This document shows positions 23,684-32,075 of a stretch of 64,000 nt of DNA, in pieces. This DNA comes from Demequina capsici. GTDB lineage: Bacteria; Actinomycetota; Actinomycetes; Actinomycetales; Demequinaceae. The translations under genes were made by a program, and so were the position numbers. The notes beneath the pieces are model-generated. The model was not told the origin of the DNA. It searched no databases and worked only from the letters and a program-made list of their open reading frames with translations. The stretch covers positions 1,240,001 through 1,304,000 of the forward strand of contig NZ_CP134880.1 in NCBI RefSeq assembly GCF_032102965.1. The letters run 5' to 3'. How positions within the stretch are numbered: position 1 is the first letter of the stretch; each line of letters starts with the position of its first letter.

Positions 23684-25405
23684 TCAGCTGCCGCCGCGGC
23701 GGCTGTCCGTCACGTTCGCGTGATCCGCGCGGCGCGCCTGCACCCACGAGGCGTGCCGGCCGGCCCCGTCGAGGGGTTGCGCCCAGTCGCCGTCGATATG
23801 CAGCAGCCTCGTGCCGGGGCGTTCGAGCCAGCGGGCGAGCATCTCCTGCTCCTCGATGAGAGGCTCCACGACGTCGAGCGACGCCCACGCATCCCGCAGG
23901 GTCCCTGCGGTCTCCCACACCCCGTGCGACACGTGTGCGGATCCCGCGAGCAGCCCGCCTGCCACGGACACGAGGTCCCAGCCCTCGCCCTGCGCTCGTG
24001 CCGCGACGAGGCTGACGCTGCGCAACGCGGCGAGACGCTGCGCGCGCATGGATGCCTCGATGAGCGCGCTCACGCCGTCCCGTAGCTCCGCGGCGCGTTC
24101 GTAGTCGAGCCGCTGCGCGTGCTCCTGGATCTGCGCCGACAATGCGGCGACCACGGGGGAGGGGTCGTGTCGCATCGCGTCGCGCGCGGCGCTCACGGCG
24201 TCGTCATAGTGCGACTCCTGCCCGCGCAGGCACGGTGCCGAGCACTGGCCGAGGTCCTTGAGCAGGCACGCGCGCGCGTGGGGGCGCGGCACGAGCGGAA
24301 GCCGTGTGGTGCACGTGCGCAGCGACAGCGCGATCTGCAGCGCCTCGATCGCGCCCCGTGCGTCTCCGGCGCCGCGCATGGGGCCGAGAGCCGCGCCCGC
24401 GCCGGCGATCGAGCGTGACACGGACAGTCGTGGATACGGTTCGGCCGTGAGCTTGACCCAGGCGGTGCGCTCGGGCCGTGCGGACCTTCGGTTGTAACGC
24501 GGTCGATGCTCCTCGATGAGCCGCACCTCGCGCACGTTGGCCTCGATCTCGGTGGCGCACACGTGGGTGTCCACCGCGACGGCGAGCTCGAGCATCTCGC
24601 GGATCTGGCGCCGCTGCTCGCCGCGCGTGAAGTAGCTCTTGACGCGGGCGCGCAGATTCTTGGACGTCCCTACGTAAAGCCGCTCGCCCCGCGGCCCACG
24701 GAAGATGTACACGCCCGGCTTGGCGGGCACCGAGTCTGCGAGGACGGCCTTGCGTCGCAGCTTCTCCGGCATCGGGTTGCGGAGGCTGTCGAGGTCCTCG
24801 CGGTGGGTGATGCCGAAGCGCGCCAACCGCTCCAGCATGCCGTGAAGGATCTCGGAGGTGGCGCGGGCGTCGTCGAGCGCGCGGTGGTTGGGCGTCACCT
24901 GTGTGCCGAACACGCGTGCGAGCGTGCCGAGCTTCTTGTTGGGCGCCTCCTCCTTGGTGGTGGCGCGGCGTGCGAGCAGCAGCGTGTCCACCACCTCGTT
25001 GCCTGGCCACGGGTACCCGTGCAACCGGCACGCCGCCTTGAGGAAGCCGACGTCGAAGCGTGCGTTGTGAGCGACGAGCACCGCATCGCCCAAGAACTCC
25101 AGGAACGACGGCAGCACCGTCTCGATCCTGGGCGCGGCCATCACCATGGCGTCGGTGATCCCGGTCAGCGCCACGATCATCGGCGGGATCGGCCCGCCCG
25201 GGTCGACCAGGGTCTGGAACTCGCCGACGACCTCGCCCCCAACCGTCTTGACCGCACCGATCTCCGTGATCGCCGACGTCTCCGGCGAGCCTCCGGTCGT
25301 CTCGAGGTCCACGACCACGAATGTCGTCGCCGACAACGGCTCGCCGATCTCCTCCAGGCTGCGCTGGGTGCCGGCGAGGAGCGGCGCGAGATCGGGGGTC
25401 GTCAT
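23684..25405 (-). CDS. DEDDh exonuclease fused to UvrC-like GIY-YIG nuclease
   Basis: 573 residues. Residues about 28-195 are a DnaQ-type 3'-5' exonuclease (VVVDLETTG, HNARFDVGFL and HRALDDA supply the DEDDh residues). Residues about 215-300 are a GIY-YIG domain (KPGVYIFRG then LYVGTSKNLRARV). A UvrC-like middle region with a Cys-containing segment (LKDLGQCSAPC) and a UVR coiled-coil (LDYERAAELRD) follow. The UvrC endonuclease-V-like half is absent. The fusion is known in actinobacteria and has been proposed to act in an alternative excision-repair route; activity here is inferred. ATG 25405 is 6 bases after TACCTT (minus strand, 25412-25417). It converges on trpD. Confidence 0.88.
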   Translation of the reverse strand: MTTPDLAPLLAGTQRSLEEIGEPLSATTFVVVDLETTGGSPETSAITEIGAVKTVGGEVVGEFQTLVDPGGPIPPMIVALTGITDAMVMAAPRIETVLPSFLEFLGDAVLVAHNARFDVGFLKAACRLHGYPWPGNEVVDTLLLARRATTKEEAPNKKLGTLARVFGTQVTPNHRALDDARATSEILHGMLERLARFGITHREDLDSLRNPMPEKLRRKAVLADSVPAKPGVYIFRGPRGERLYVGTSKNLRARVKSYFTRGEQRRQIREMLELAVAVDTHVCATEIEANVREVRLIEEHRPRYNRRSARPERTAWVKLTAEPYPRLSVSRSIAGAGAALGPMRGAGDARGAIEALQIALSLRTCTTRLPLVPRPHARACLLKDLGQCSAPCLRGQESHYDDAVSAARDAMRHDPSPVVAALSAQIQEHAQRLDYERAAELRDGVSALIEASMRAQRLAALRSVSLVAARAQGEGWDLVSVAGGLLAGSAHVSHGVWETAGTLRDAWASLDVVEPLIEEQEMLARWLERPGTRLLHIDGDWAQPLDGAGRHASWVQARRADHANVTDSRRGGS

Positions 25406-25546
25406 GGAAGGAAGGTACGTCACGCGGCTGACACCCACGCGCCGCTGCGTGGCGCGAGCGTCCACAGGCCGTGGCCGCACGTGGCGCGCCGCGGCGATAC
25501 GGGCGCCGCCGTCCCGTTGTCAGACCCTGCGCCTAGCGTGTCCATC

Positions 25547-25786
25547 ATGTTGATCGATTGCGATACGTGCGAGATGCGCGGCCGCGCGTGCGGCGACTGC
25601 GTGGTCAGCTTCCTGACCATCCCTGTGAGGCCCGGTGCTGCGCCGGCGCCCATCGCGTCCGTGGAGGCGCCTGTCACGTCCGAACCGGTCCACATGGACG
25701 CGGACCAGCTCAAGGCGGTCGCGAACCTCGCGGCTGGAGGGCTCGTCGCGCCGCTTCGGCTCGTGGAGCGGCGGCGCGCGGGATGA
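25547..25786 (+). CDS. small CxxC/CxxC protein, unknown function
   Basis: 79 residues. Cys5, Cys8, Cys15 and Cys18 form CDTC-x6-CGDC, a compact zinc-ribbon- or knuckle-like pattern, followed by a Pro/Ala-rich linker and a hydrophilic C-terminus (MDADQLKAVANLAAGG). Start ATG 25547 is 7 bases after TAGCGT (25534-25539), leaderless. It lies head to head with the exonuclease fusion gene and tail to tail with the acyl-CoA synthetase. Conserved among actinobacteria as far as recognised; role not known. Confidence 0.7.
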   Translation: MLIDCDTCEMRGRACGDCVVSFLTIPVRPGAAPAPIASVEAPVTSEPVHMDADQLKAVANLAAGGLVAPLRLVERRRAG

Positions 25787-25796
25787 CCGGCCGGGG

Positions 25797-27587
25797 TCAG
25801 GCCTTGCGCGTCGTGTAGAGCTGCTCGATCCGGTCCGCGAAGTCCTTGAGCACGGTTGCCCGCTTCACCTTGAGAGACGGGGTCAGGTATCCGTTGTCCA
25901 CCGAGAACTCGTCGAGCAGGATCTCGTACTTCCTGATCGACTCGGCACGGGAGACGGCCTTGTTCGCGCGTTCCACGGCACGGTCCATGTGCTCGCGCAC
26001 CACCGGGTGGGCCGCCGCCTCGGCCACCGTCATCACGGGCAGGTCCTTGCCCTTCAGCCAGCCGGGCAACGCCTCGGCGTCAAGCGTCACGAGCGCGGCG
26101 ATGAACGGCTTGCCATCGCCCACCACCACGCACTGGTCCACGAGCGGGTAGGCGCGAAGCCGGTCCTCGAGCACGGCGGGCGCCACGTTCTTGCCGCCCG
26201 CAGTCACGATGATCTCCTTCTTCCGTCCGGTGATCGTCAGGAAGCCCTCGTCGTCGATCGTGCCGATGTCGCCCGTGGCGAACCAACCGTCGACCATCGC
26301 CGCCGCGGTGGCGTCAGGATTGCGGTGGTATCCGGTGAACAGCATGTCTCCGCGCATCAGGATCTCGCCGTCGTCGGCGGCCTTGGCCTCCATGCCCGGC
26401 AGGATCCGGCCGACCGTACCGATCTTCGTGACGTCGGGGCGGTTCACGTGGGAGGCCGCGTTGACCTCGGTGAGACCGTAGCCCTCCATCACGTGAAGGC
26501 CCAGGCCGCCGTAGAAGTGTCCCAGCCGCTCGCCCAGAGGCGCGGACCCTGAGATGGCCCAGCGTGCGTTCCCTCCCAGCACGTCCACGATCCGGGAGAG
26601 CACCAGCCTGTAGGCGAGGGCATGGGTCGCTCGGAGCATGGGCGAGGGCCCGCGCGACGTGCCTCGCGCCCGCGAGTAGTCGATCGACTGCTTGGCCGCC
26701 CACCGGAAGATCTTCACCTTGCCGCCGGCGGCAGCGGTCTGCTCCGCGGAGTTGTACACCTTCTCGAACACGCGAGGCACCGCGAGCAGCAGCGTCGGCT
26801 TGAAGGTGCCGAGGAGCGGCACGAGCTTGCGCGAGTCCGGGCAGTATCCGATCACGGTGCCTGAGGCGAGCAGCACCACCTCGACAAGCCGCGCGAGCGA
26901 GTGCGCGAGCGTCATGAACAGCACCGTCGACGCTCCCTCGCTCAACAGGACCGGAGCGAGCTCCTGCTGGATCCCGACCGTGTGCCTGACGTAGCTGAAG
27001 TGGGTCAGCTGCACACCCTTCGGCCGTCCCGTCGTGCCCGACGTGTAGATGATCGTCGCCAGGTCGCCGTGGCCCGCCAGCGCGATGCGACGGTTCAGCT
27101 CCGCGTCGGGCACGTCGACGCCCTCTGCCGCCAGCTGGTCCACCACGCCGTCGTCGATGACCAGGACGTCCTTGAGCGGGCTCTCCGGGTCGGCCGCCAC
27201 CGAGAGCGCCAGCTCCGCGTGGTGCGAGGTCTCGACGACGATCATCGACACCTCGGCGTCGGACGTGATCCAGTCGATCTGCGAGGCCGACGAGGTGTCG
27301 TAGATGGGCACCGGCAGCGCGCCCGCAGTCCACAGCGCCACGTCGATGATCGACCATTCGTACCGGGTGCGGGCCATGATGGAGACCGTCTGACCCGGTT
27401 GGACCCCTCGCGCGATGAAACCCTTGGCTACCGCGTTGACGAGCGCCTGCGCCTCCCCGCCCGTGAGGTCGTGCCAGACGTCGTCCTCGTCGGTGTAGCG
27501 GAGCACCGTCCTGTCGGCGAGGCGCTCCCATGCGGCTCGGATCATCAAGGGGATGTTCGGCGCGTACTCCTGCGCGGCGGTCTCCAT
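25797..27587 (-). CDS. long-chain acyl-CoA synthetase (AMP-forming)
   Basis: 596 residues, ANL superfamily. ATP/AMP motifs are YTSGTTGRPKGV (P-loop), EGYGLTE, TGDIG and the hinge and catalytic-Lys region GRKKEIIVTAGGKNV. It activates fatty acids to acyl-CoA for lipid synthesis or turnover; it is of the FadD15 type often found near plsC in actinobacteria, and plsC lies 1 kb away here. The ATG at 27587 follows GAGGGAGCACCCG. It diverges from the glucokinase gene across an 81-bp gap containing a dyad. Confidence 0.92.
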   Translation of the reverse strand: METAAQEYAPNIPLMIRAAWERLADRTVLRYTDEDDVWHDLTGGEAQALVNAVAKGFIARGVQPGQTVSIMARTRYEWSIIDVALWTAGALPVPIYDTSSASQIDWITSDAEVSMIVVETSHHAELALSVAADPESPLKDVLVIDDGVVDQLAAEGVDVPDAELNRRIALAGHGDLATIIYTSGTTGRPKGVQLTHFSYVRHTVGIQQELAPVLLSEGASTVLFMTLAHSLARLVEVVLLASGTVIGYCPDSRKLVPLLGTFKPTLLLAVPRVFEKVYNSAEQTAAAGGKVKIFRWAAKQSIDYSRARGTSRGPSPMLRATHALAYRLVLSRIVDVLGGNARWAISGSAPLGERLGHFYGGLGLHVMEGYGLTEVNAASHVNRPDVTKIGTVGRILPGMEAKAADDGEILMRGDMLFTGYHRNPDATAAAMVDGWFATGDIGTIDDEGFLTITGRKKEIIVTAGGKNVAPAVLEDRLRAYPLVDQCVVVGDGKPFIAALVTLDAEALPGWLKGKDLPVMTVAEAAAHPVVREHMDRAVERANKAVSRAESIRKYEILLDEFSVDNGYLTPSLKVKRATVLKDFADRIEQLYTTRKA

Positions 27588-27616
27588 CGGGTGCTCCCTC
27601 GTCTGTCCGGCCGGTG

Positions 27617-27636
27617 TCCACACGATACTCTGTGGA
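27617..27636. promoter_or_regulatory. perfect dyad over the glucokinase -10
   Basis: TCCACA, 8-base spacer, TGTGGA. The spacer holds most of a plus-strand -10 (TACTCT at 27626-27631), about 35 bases before the glucokinase start. The position suits an operator shared by the two divergent genes; no regulator is identified. Confidence 0.5.
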
Positions 27637-27668
27637 GTCGGGGAGACGACCACAGGAGAGCGAGGACC

Positions 27669-28631
27669 ATGCACGCCATCGGAGTCGACATCGGCGGCAC
27701 CAAGATCGCCGTAGGGGTCGTGGACCCCGATGGCACGATCGTGACCAAGCTGCGACGCGACACGAAGCCTCAGGATCCTGCGTCGATCGACGCCGCGATC
27801 GCGGACGCTGTCAAGGAGCTCGGGAAGGACTTCGAGTTCCACGCGGTCGGGCTGGCGGCGGCGGGCTTCGCGAGTTCTGATCGCAACCACATGACCTTCG
27901 CGCCGAACATCGCCTGGCGTGAGTACCCTCTCGGCGACAACGTGCGCGCGCTGATCGGTCGGGACGACCTTGCGGTCGTCGTCGAGAACGACGGCAACGC
28001 CGCCGGCTGGGCGGAGTACGTGTATGGCGCAGGCCGCCACACCCAGAACATGACCATGCTGACGATCGGCACCGGCATCGGAGCCGCACTGATCGTCAAC
28101 GGCGAGCTGGTGCGCGGGGCGTACGGCTTCGCGGCGGAGCTGGGCCACATGCGCGTCGTCCCCGACGGCCACCCGTGCGGCTGCGGCCGGCGCGGCTGCT
28201 GGGAGCAGTACGGCTCGGGCTCCGCGCTCACCCGCGAGGCCCGCCGTGCCGGCGTCGAACGGGAGGTCCGCGCCGCGGCCCTGCTCGCACGCAGCGGCGG
28301 CGACGCCTCGAGGATCTCGGGTCCCGATGTGACCGCTGCCGCCATGGAGGGCGACGAGCTCGCCATCGAGCTGCTGCACGACCTGGGCACCTGGATCGGC
28401 ATCGGGTGCGCGTCGATGGCCGCGATCCTGGACCCCGAGGTCTTCGTCGTCGGAGGCGGCGTCGTGGCGGCGGGGGACCTGCTCCTCGAGCCGGCGCGCC
28501 AGGCGTACAACGATCACGTCCCGGCGCAGGCTCTGCGTCCGGTCACTCCCATCCTCGCCGCTGAGATGGGCAACGACGCCGGCATCGTCGGTGCGGCGGC
28601 GCTGGCCCGTGAGGCCGTCGTCGCCGGCTAG
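27669..28631 (+). CDS. glkA: ROK-family glucokinase
   Basis: ATP- (or polyphosphate-) dependent phosphorylation of glucose at entry to glycolysis. 320 residues. N-terminal phosphate loop DIGGTKIAVGVVD, catalytic ENDGNAA, GTGIGAAL, and the ROK zinc-binding signature HPCGCGRRGCWEQYGSG are present. Start ATG 27669 is preceded by GGAGAGCGAGGACC. plsC follows after 11 bases, and pfp and a DAHP synthase gene lie further downstream on the same strand. Confidence 0.95.
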   Translation: MHAIGVDIGGTKIAVGVVDPDGTIVTKLRRDTKPQDPASIDAAIADAVKELGKDFEFHAVGLAAAGFASSDRNHMTFAPNIAWREYPLGDNVRALIGRDDLAVVVENDGNAAGWAEYVYGAGRHTQNMTMLTIGTGIGAALIVNGELVRGAYGFAAELGHMRVVPDGHPCGCGRRGCWEQYGSGSALTREARRAGVEREVRAAALLARSGGDASRISGPDVTAAAMEGDELAIELLHDLGTWIGIGCASMAAILDPEVFVVGGGVVAAGDLLLEPARQAYNDHVPAQALRPVTPILAAEMGNDAGIVGAAALAREAVVAG

Positions 28632-28642
28632 GAGGAGTCTCC

Positions 28643-29368
28643 ATGTACTACGGACTGTTCAAGCATGTGCTGCTCGGCCCGCCTGTGAAGGCCTACTACA
28701 GGCCCTGGGTCGAGGGAGCCGACAACGTGCCCGCCGAGGGCGGGGCGATCCTCGCGTCGAACCATCTGTCGTTCTCGGACTCGATCTTCCTTCCGCTCGT
28801 GCTGAAGCGGAAGGTCGTCTTCCTGGGCAAGGAGGAGTACTTCACCGGCTCCGGCGTCAAGGGCTACGCCACCAAGGCGTTCATGGAGGGCGTCGGCACG
28901 ATCCCCGTGCATCGCGGAGGCGGGCGTGCCTCGGAGGCGGCGCTGCGGACCGGCATGCAGGTGGTCCAGGGCGGCGAGCTGCTGGGGATCTATCCGGAGG
29001 GCACCCGCAGCCCCGACGGTCGGCTGTACCGTGGCAAGACCGGCGTGGCGCGGCTCGCGATCGAGGCCGGGGTGCCGATCGTGCCCGTCGCGATGATCGG
29101 GACCGACATCGCCCAGCCGATCGGACAGCGGGTGCCATCGCGCACGGACATCGGCGTGCGCATCGGGCCGCCGATCGACCCGTCGGAGTACAGCGCCCGT
29201 CAGGACGACCGCGAGGCGCTGCGGGAGCTCACCGACACGGTCATGGCGGCCATCGCCGGGCTGTCCGGCCAGGAGATCGCCGACCGTGATGCCGCGCAGT
29301 ACAAGCGTGAGCTCGACAAGGCCGCGAGGATCGCAGCCGAGGACCTGGGTCCGAGCTCCGCGTCCTAG
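28643..29368 (+). CDS. plsC: 1-acyl-sn-glycerol-3-phosphate acyltransferase
   Basis: 241 residues. It adds an acyl chain to lysophosphatidate in phospholipid synthesis at the membrane face. NHLSFSD is the catalytic NHxxxxD motif, GTIPVHRGG binds the glycerol phosphate, and YPEGTRSPDG is the EGTR block. Ribosome-binding site GGAGGAGTCTCC precedes ATG 28643. It is probably co-transcribed with glkA (11-base gap). Confidence 0.93.
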   Translation: MYYGLFKHVLLGPPVKAYYRPWVEGADNVPAEGGAILASNHLSFSDSIFLPLVLKRKVVFLGKEEYFTGSGVKGYATKAFMEGVGTIPVHRGGGRASEAALRTGMQVVQGGELLGIYPEGTRSPDGRLYRGKTGVARLAIEAGVPIVPVAMIGTDIAQPIGQRVPSRTDIGVRIGPPIDPSEYSARQDDREALRELTDTVMAAIAGLSGQEIADRDAAQYKRELDKAARIAAEDLGPSSAS

Positions 29369-29380
29369 GCCCTTCGGGCC
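29368..29380 (+). terminator. possible weak terminator after plsC
   Basis: Five-bp GGCCC/GGGCC stem with a TTC loop, starting at the last base of the plsC stop codon. It is short, so confidence is low. Confidence 0.3.
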
Positions 29381-29405
29381 GTCTGCACCGGGGAGGGTCC
29401 GCCCC

Positions 29406-29411
29406 TAGAAT
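29406..29411 (+). promoter_or_regulatory. -10 element of the PPi-phosphofructokinase gene
   Basis: TAGAAT, 38 bases before the start codon; predicted transcript start near 29418 gives a leader of about 30 bases with the AAAGGA ribosome-binding site. Confidence 0.55.
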
Positions 29412-29449
29412 GGCCGAGGAAATCTCGACCGAAATCGAAAGGAATCGCC

Positions 29450-30652
29450 ATGTCGGTTCGCCGTGTCGCCCTGCTCACCGCCGGTGGCTTCGCCCCCTGC
29501 CTGTCCTCCGCTGTCGGAGGTCTGATCGAGCGCTACACCGAGATCGCGCCCGAGATCGAGATCATCGCCTATGAGCACGGCTACTGGGGACTGCTGCTCG
29601 GCAAGAAGACCGTCATCGACGACGAGGTGCGCAAGCACGCAGGCCTTCTCCACGAGTTCGGCGGCTCGCCCATCGGCAACTCGCGCGTCAAGCTCACGAA
29701 CGCGGCCGACTGCGTGAAGCGCGGGCTCGTCCAGGAGGGTCAGAACCCCCTCGAGGTCGCCGCGGAGCAGCTCAAGGCCGACGGCGTCGACGTGCTCCAC
29801 ACGATCGGCGGCGATGACACGAACACCACGGCCGCGGACCTCGCCGCCTACCTGGCGGACCACGACTACGGTCTCACCGTCGTGGGCCTGCCCAAGACCA
29901 TCGACAACGACGTGGTGCCGATCCGTCAGTCGCTCGGAGCCTGGACCGCTGCCGAGGAGGCGGCGAAGTTCGGCCGCAACATCATCGGCGAGCACCGCTC
30001 CGGCCCTCGCATGCTGATCATCCACGAGGTCATGGGCCGCGCATGCGGCTGGCTCACCGCAGCCGCCGCGAAGTCCTACCGCGAGGACCTGGACACTCGG
30101 ACCTTCCTGCCCGGGATCGGCCTGACCAAGGAGCGCTGGGACATCCACGCGGTGTACGTGCCCGAGTCGAAGATCGACCTCGATGCTGAGGCTGCGCGCC
30201 TGCGCACCGTCATGGATGAGGTGGGCAACGTCAACATCTTCCTCTCCGAGGGCGCGGGCGTCCCCGAGATCATCAAGGAGATCGAGGAGTCCGGCGGTGT
30301 GGTCGAGCGCGACCCGTTCGGTCACGTGAAGCTGGACACCATCAACCCGGGCCAGTGGTTCGCGAAGCAGTTCGCGGAGCGCCTGGGCGCAGAGAAGGTC
30401 ATGGTCCAGAAGTCGGGCTACTACTCGCGTGCCGCGGCTGCCAATGCCGAGGACCTGCGTCTCATCAAGTCGATGACGGACTACGCCGTCGAGTGCGCGC
30501 TGCGTGGCGAGGCCGGCGTGATCGGGCACGACGAGGAGGACGGCGACCGGCTGAAGGCGATCGCGTTCCCGCGCATCGCAGGACACAAGCCCTTCGATAC
30601 CGCTATTGCCTGGTACACCGAGCTCCTGTCGGACATCGGTCAGGCCGGATAA
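29450..30652 (+). CDS. pfp: pyrophosphate-dependent 6-phosphofructokinase
   Basis: 400 residues. It interconverts fructose 6-phosphate and fructose 1,6-bisphosphate with PPi as phosphate donor. The GGDDTN motif (residues 120-125), where ATP enzymes have GGDGS, and the Lys in PKTIDND (148-154) mark PPi specificity. The early LLTAGGFAPC and later MGRACGW segments are typical of this actinobacterial clade. Start ATG 29450 follows AAAGGAATCGCC. The DAHP synthase gene starts 3 bases after its stop. Confidence 0.93.
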   Translation: MSVRRVALLTAGGFAPCLSSAVGGLIERYTEIAPEIEIIAYEHGYWGLLLGKKTVIDDEVRKHAGLLHEFGGSPIGNSRVKLTNAADCVKRGLVQEGQNPLEVAAEQLKADGVDVLHTIGGDDTNTTAADLAAYLADHDYGLTVVGLPKTIDNDVVPIRQSLGAWTAAEEAAKFGRNIIGEHRSGPRMLIIHEVMGRACGWLTAAAAKSYREDLDTRTFLPGIGLTKERWDIHAVYVPESKIDLDAEAARLRTVMDEVGNVNIFLSEGAGVPEIIKEIEESGGVVERDPFGHVKLDTINPGQWFAKQFAERLGAEKVMVQKSGYYSRAAAANAEDLRLIKSMTDYAVECALRGEAGVIGHDEEDGDRLKAIAFPRIAGHKPFDTAIAWYTELLSDIGQAG

Positions 30653-30655
30653 CGG

Positions 30656-32005
30656 ATGACCGAGGCAGCCCTCCAGGCGGCAGGCGTCGACTCGTACCTC
30701 GCGTGCGAGGCGAAGCAGCAGCCAGCCTGGCCAGACCAGGATGCCCTCGAGCGCGCCACGGCACGCCTGAGGGAGGTCCCCCCGCTGGTCTTCGCCGGTG
30801 AGGCTGACGTGCTGCGAGGACACCTCGCAGCCGCCGGTCGAGGTGAGGCTTTCGTTCTGCAAGGCGGCGACTGCGCCGAGATCTTCGCAGAGGCGACCGC
30901 GGACAGGATCCGCAACAAGATCAAGACCATCCTGCAGATGGCGGTCGTGCTGACCTATGGCGCATCGACGCCGGTCATCAAGATCGGCCGTATGGCGGGT
31001 CAGTACGCGAAGCCGCGGTCCTCGGACACCGAGACCCGCGACGGTGTGACGCTGCCCGCGTACCGCGGCGACATCGTGAACTCGTTCGCGTTCACGGAGG
31101 AGGCCCGGGTCCCGAACCCGGATCGACTCCTCGACGCGTACCACGTGTCGGCGTCGACGCTGAACCTCATCCGGGCGTTCACCACGGGAGGCTTCGCCGA
31201 TCTGCGGCGCGTGCACCAGTGGAACAAGGGCTTCGCCGCCAACCCGGCGTACGCCCGCTACGACCAGATGGCTGGGGAGATCGACCGCGCTGTCCGCTTC
31301 ATGGCGGCGGCGGGCGGGGAGTTCGACGCGCTGCGCACCGTCGAGATGTTCTCGAGCCACGAGGCGCTTCTGCTGGACTACGAGCGGGCGCTCACGCGCA
31401 TCGACTCGCGGTCCGGGCTGCCGTACGACTGCTCGGCTCACCTTCTCTGGATCGGGGAGCGCACGCGAGAGCTGGACGGCGCTCACGTCGAGTTCATGTC
31501 CAGGATCCACAACCCGATCGCGGTGAAGCTCGGCCCGACCTCGACCGCGGCCGATGCTCTGGCGCTTTCCGAGCGGCTCAACCCGAACGGCATCGAGGGG
31601 CGGCTCACGTTCGTCGCTCGCATGGGCGCGGACAAGGTGCGTGACGTGCTGCCGGGCATCGTCGAAGGCGTGCGGGACTCGGGTGTGCCCGTGACCTGGC
31701 TGACCGACCCGATGCACGGGAACACGTTCACGTCCGAGTCGGGCTTCAAGACGCGCAGCTTCGACACCATCCTCGACGAGGTCGCCGGGTTCTTCGAGGT
31801 GCATCGTGCGCTCGGCACCGTGCCGGGAGGCCTGCACGTAGAGCTCACCGGTGACGATGTCACCGAGGTGCTCGGCGGCACCGAGGAGATCGACGACGAG
31901 GGTCTGGCGTTCCGGTATGAGACGAAGGTGGATCCGCGTCTGAACCACCAGCAGTCGCTGGAGATGGCGTTCCTGGTCGCGGAGCTTCTCAGCGCCCGCA
32001 GCTAG
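30656..32005 (+). CDS. aroG: 3-deoxy-D-arabino-heptulosonate 7-phosphate synthase, class II
   Basis: First enzyme of the shikimate pathway (erythrose 4-phosphate plus phosphoenolpyruvate). 449 residues, the plant-like class II length. VLQGGDCAE carries a metal-binding Cys; KIGRMAGQYAKPRS, MSRIHNPIAVKLGPT, TWLTDPMHGNTF and the final HVELTGDDVTE are class II signatures. ATG 30656 follows the pfp stop at once with no good ribosome-binding site, so translation is probably coupled. Substrates come directly from glycolysis and the pentose pathway. Confidence 0.95.
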   Translation: MTEAALQAAGVDSYLACEAKQQPAWPDQDALERATARLREVPPLVFAGEADVLRGHLAAAGRGEAFVLQGGDCAEIFAEATADRIRNKIKTILQMAVVLTYGASTPVIKIGRMAGQYAKPRSSDTETRDGVTLPAYRGDIVNSFAFTEEARVPNPDRLLDAYHVSASTLNLIRAFTTGGFADLRRVHQWNKGFAANPAYARYDQMAGEIDRAVRFMAAAGGEFDALRTVEMFSSHEALLLDYERALTRIDSRSGLPYDCSAHLLWIGERTRELDGAHVEFMSRIHNPIAVKLGPTSTAADALALSERLNPNGIEGRLTFVARMGADKVRDVLPGIVEGVRDSGVPVTWLTDPMHGNTFTSESGFKTRSFDTILDEVAGFFEVHRALGTVPGGLHVELTGDDVTEVLGGTEEIDDEGLAFRYETKVDPRLNHQQSLEMAFLVAELLSARS

Positions 32006-32014
32006 CGGAACCGC

Positions 32015-32060
32015 AGACGAGGAGGGGCCCGCATCGTGAGATGCGGGCCCCTCCTCGTCT
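32015..32060. terminator. bidirectional terminator between aroG and the PASTA kinase
   Basis: Perfect 21-bp stem (32015-32035 with 32040-32060) and a GTGA tetraloop, between convergent genes. It is the longest hairpin in the window. Confidence 0.9.
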
Positions 32061-32075
32061 GACCGGTGACCGGCG

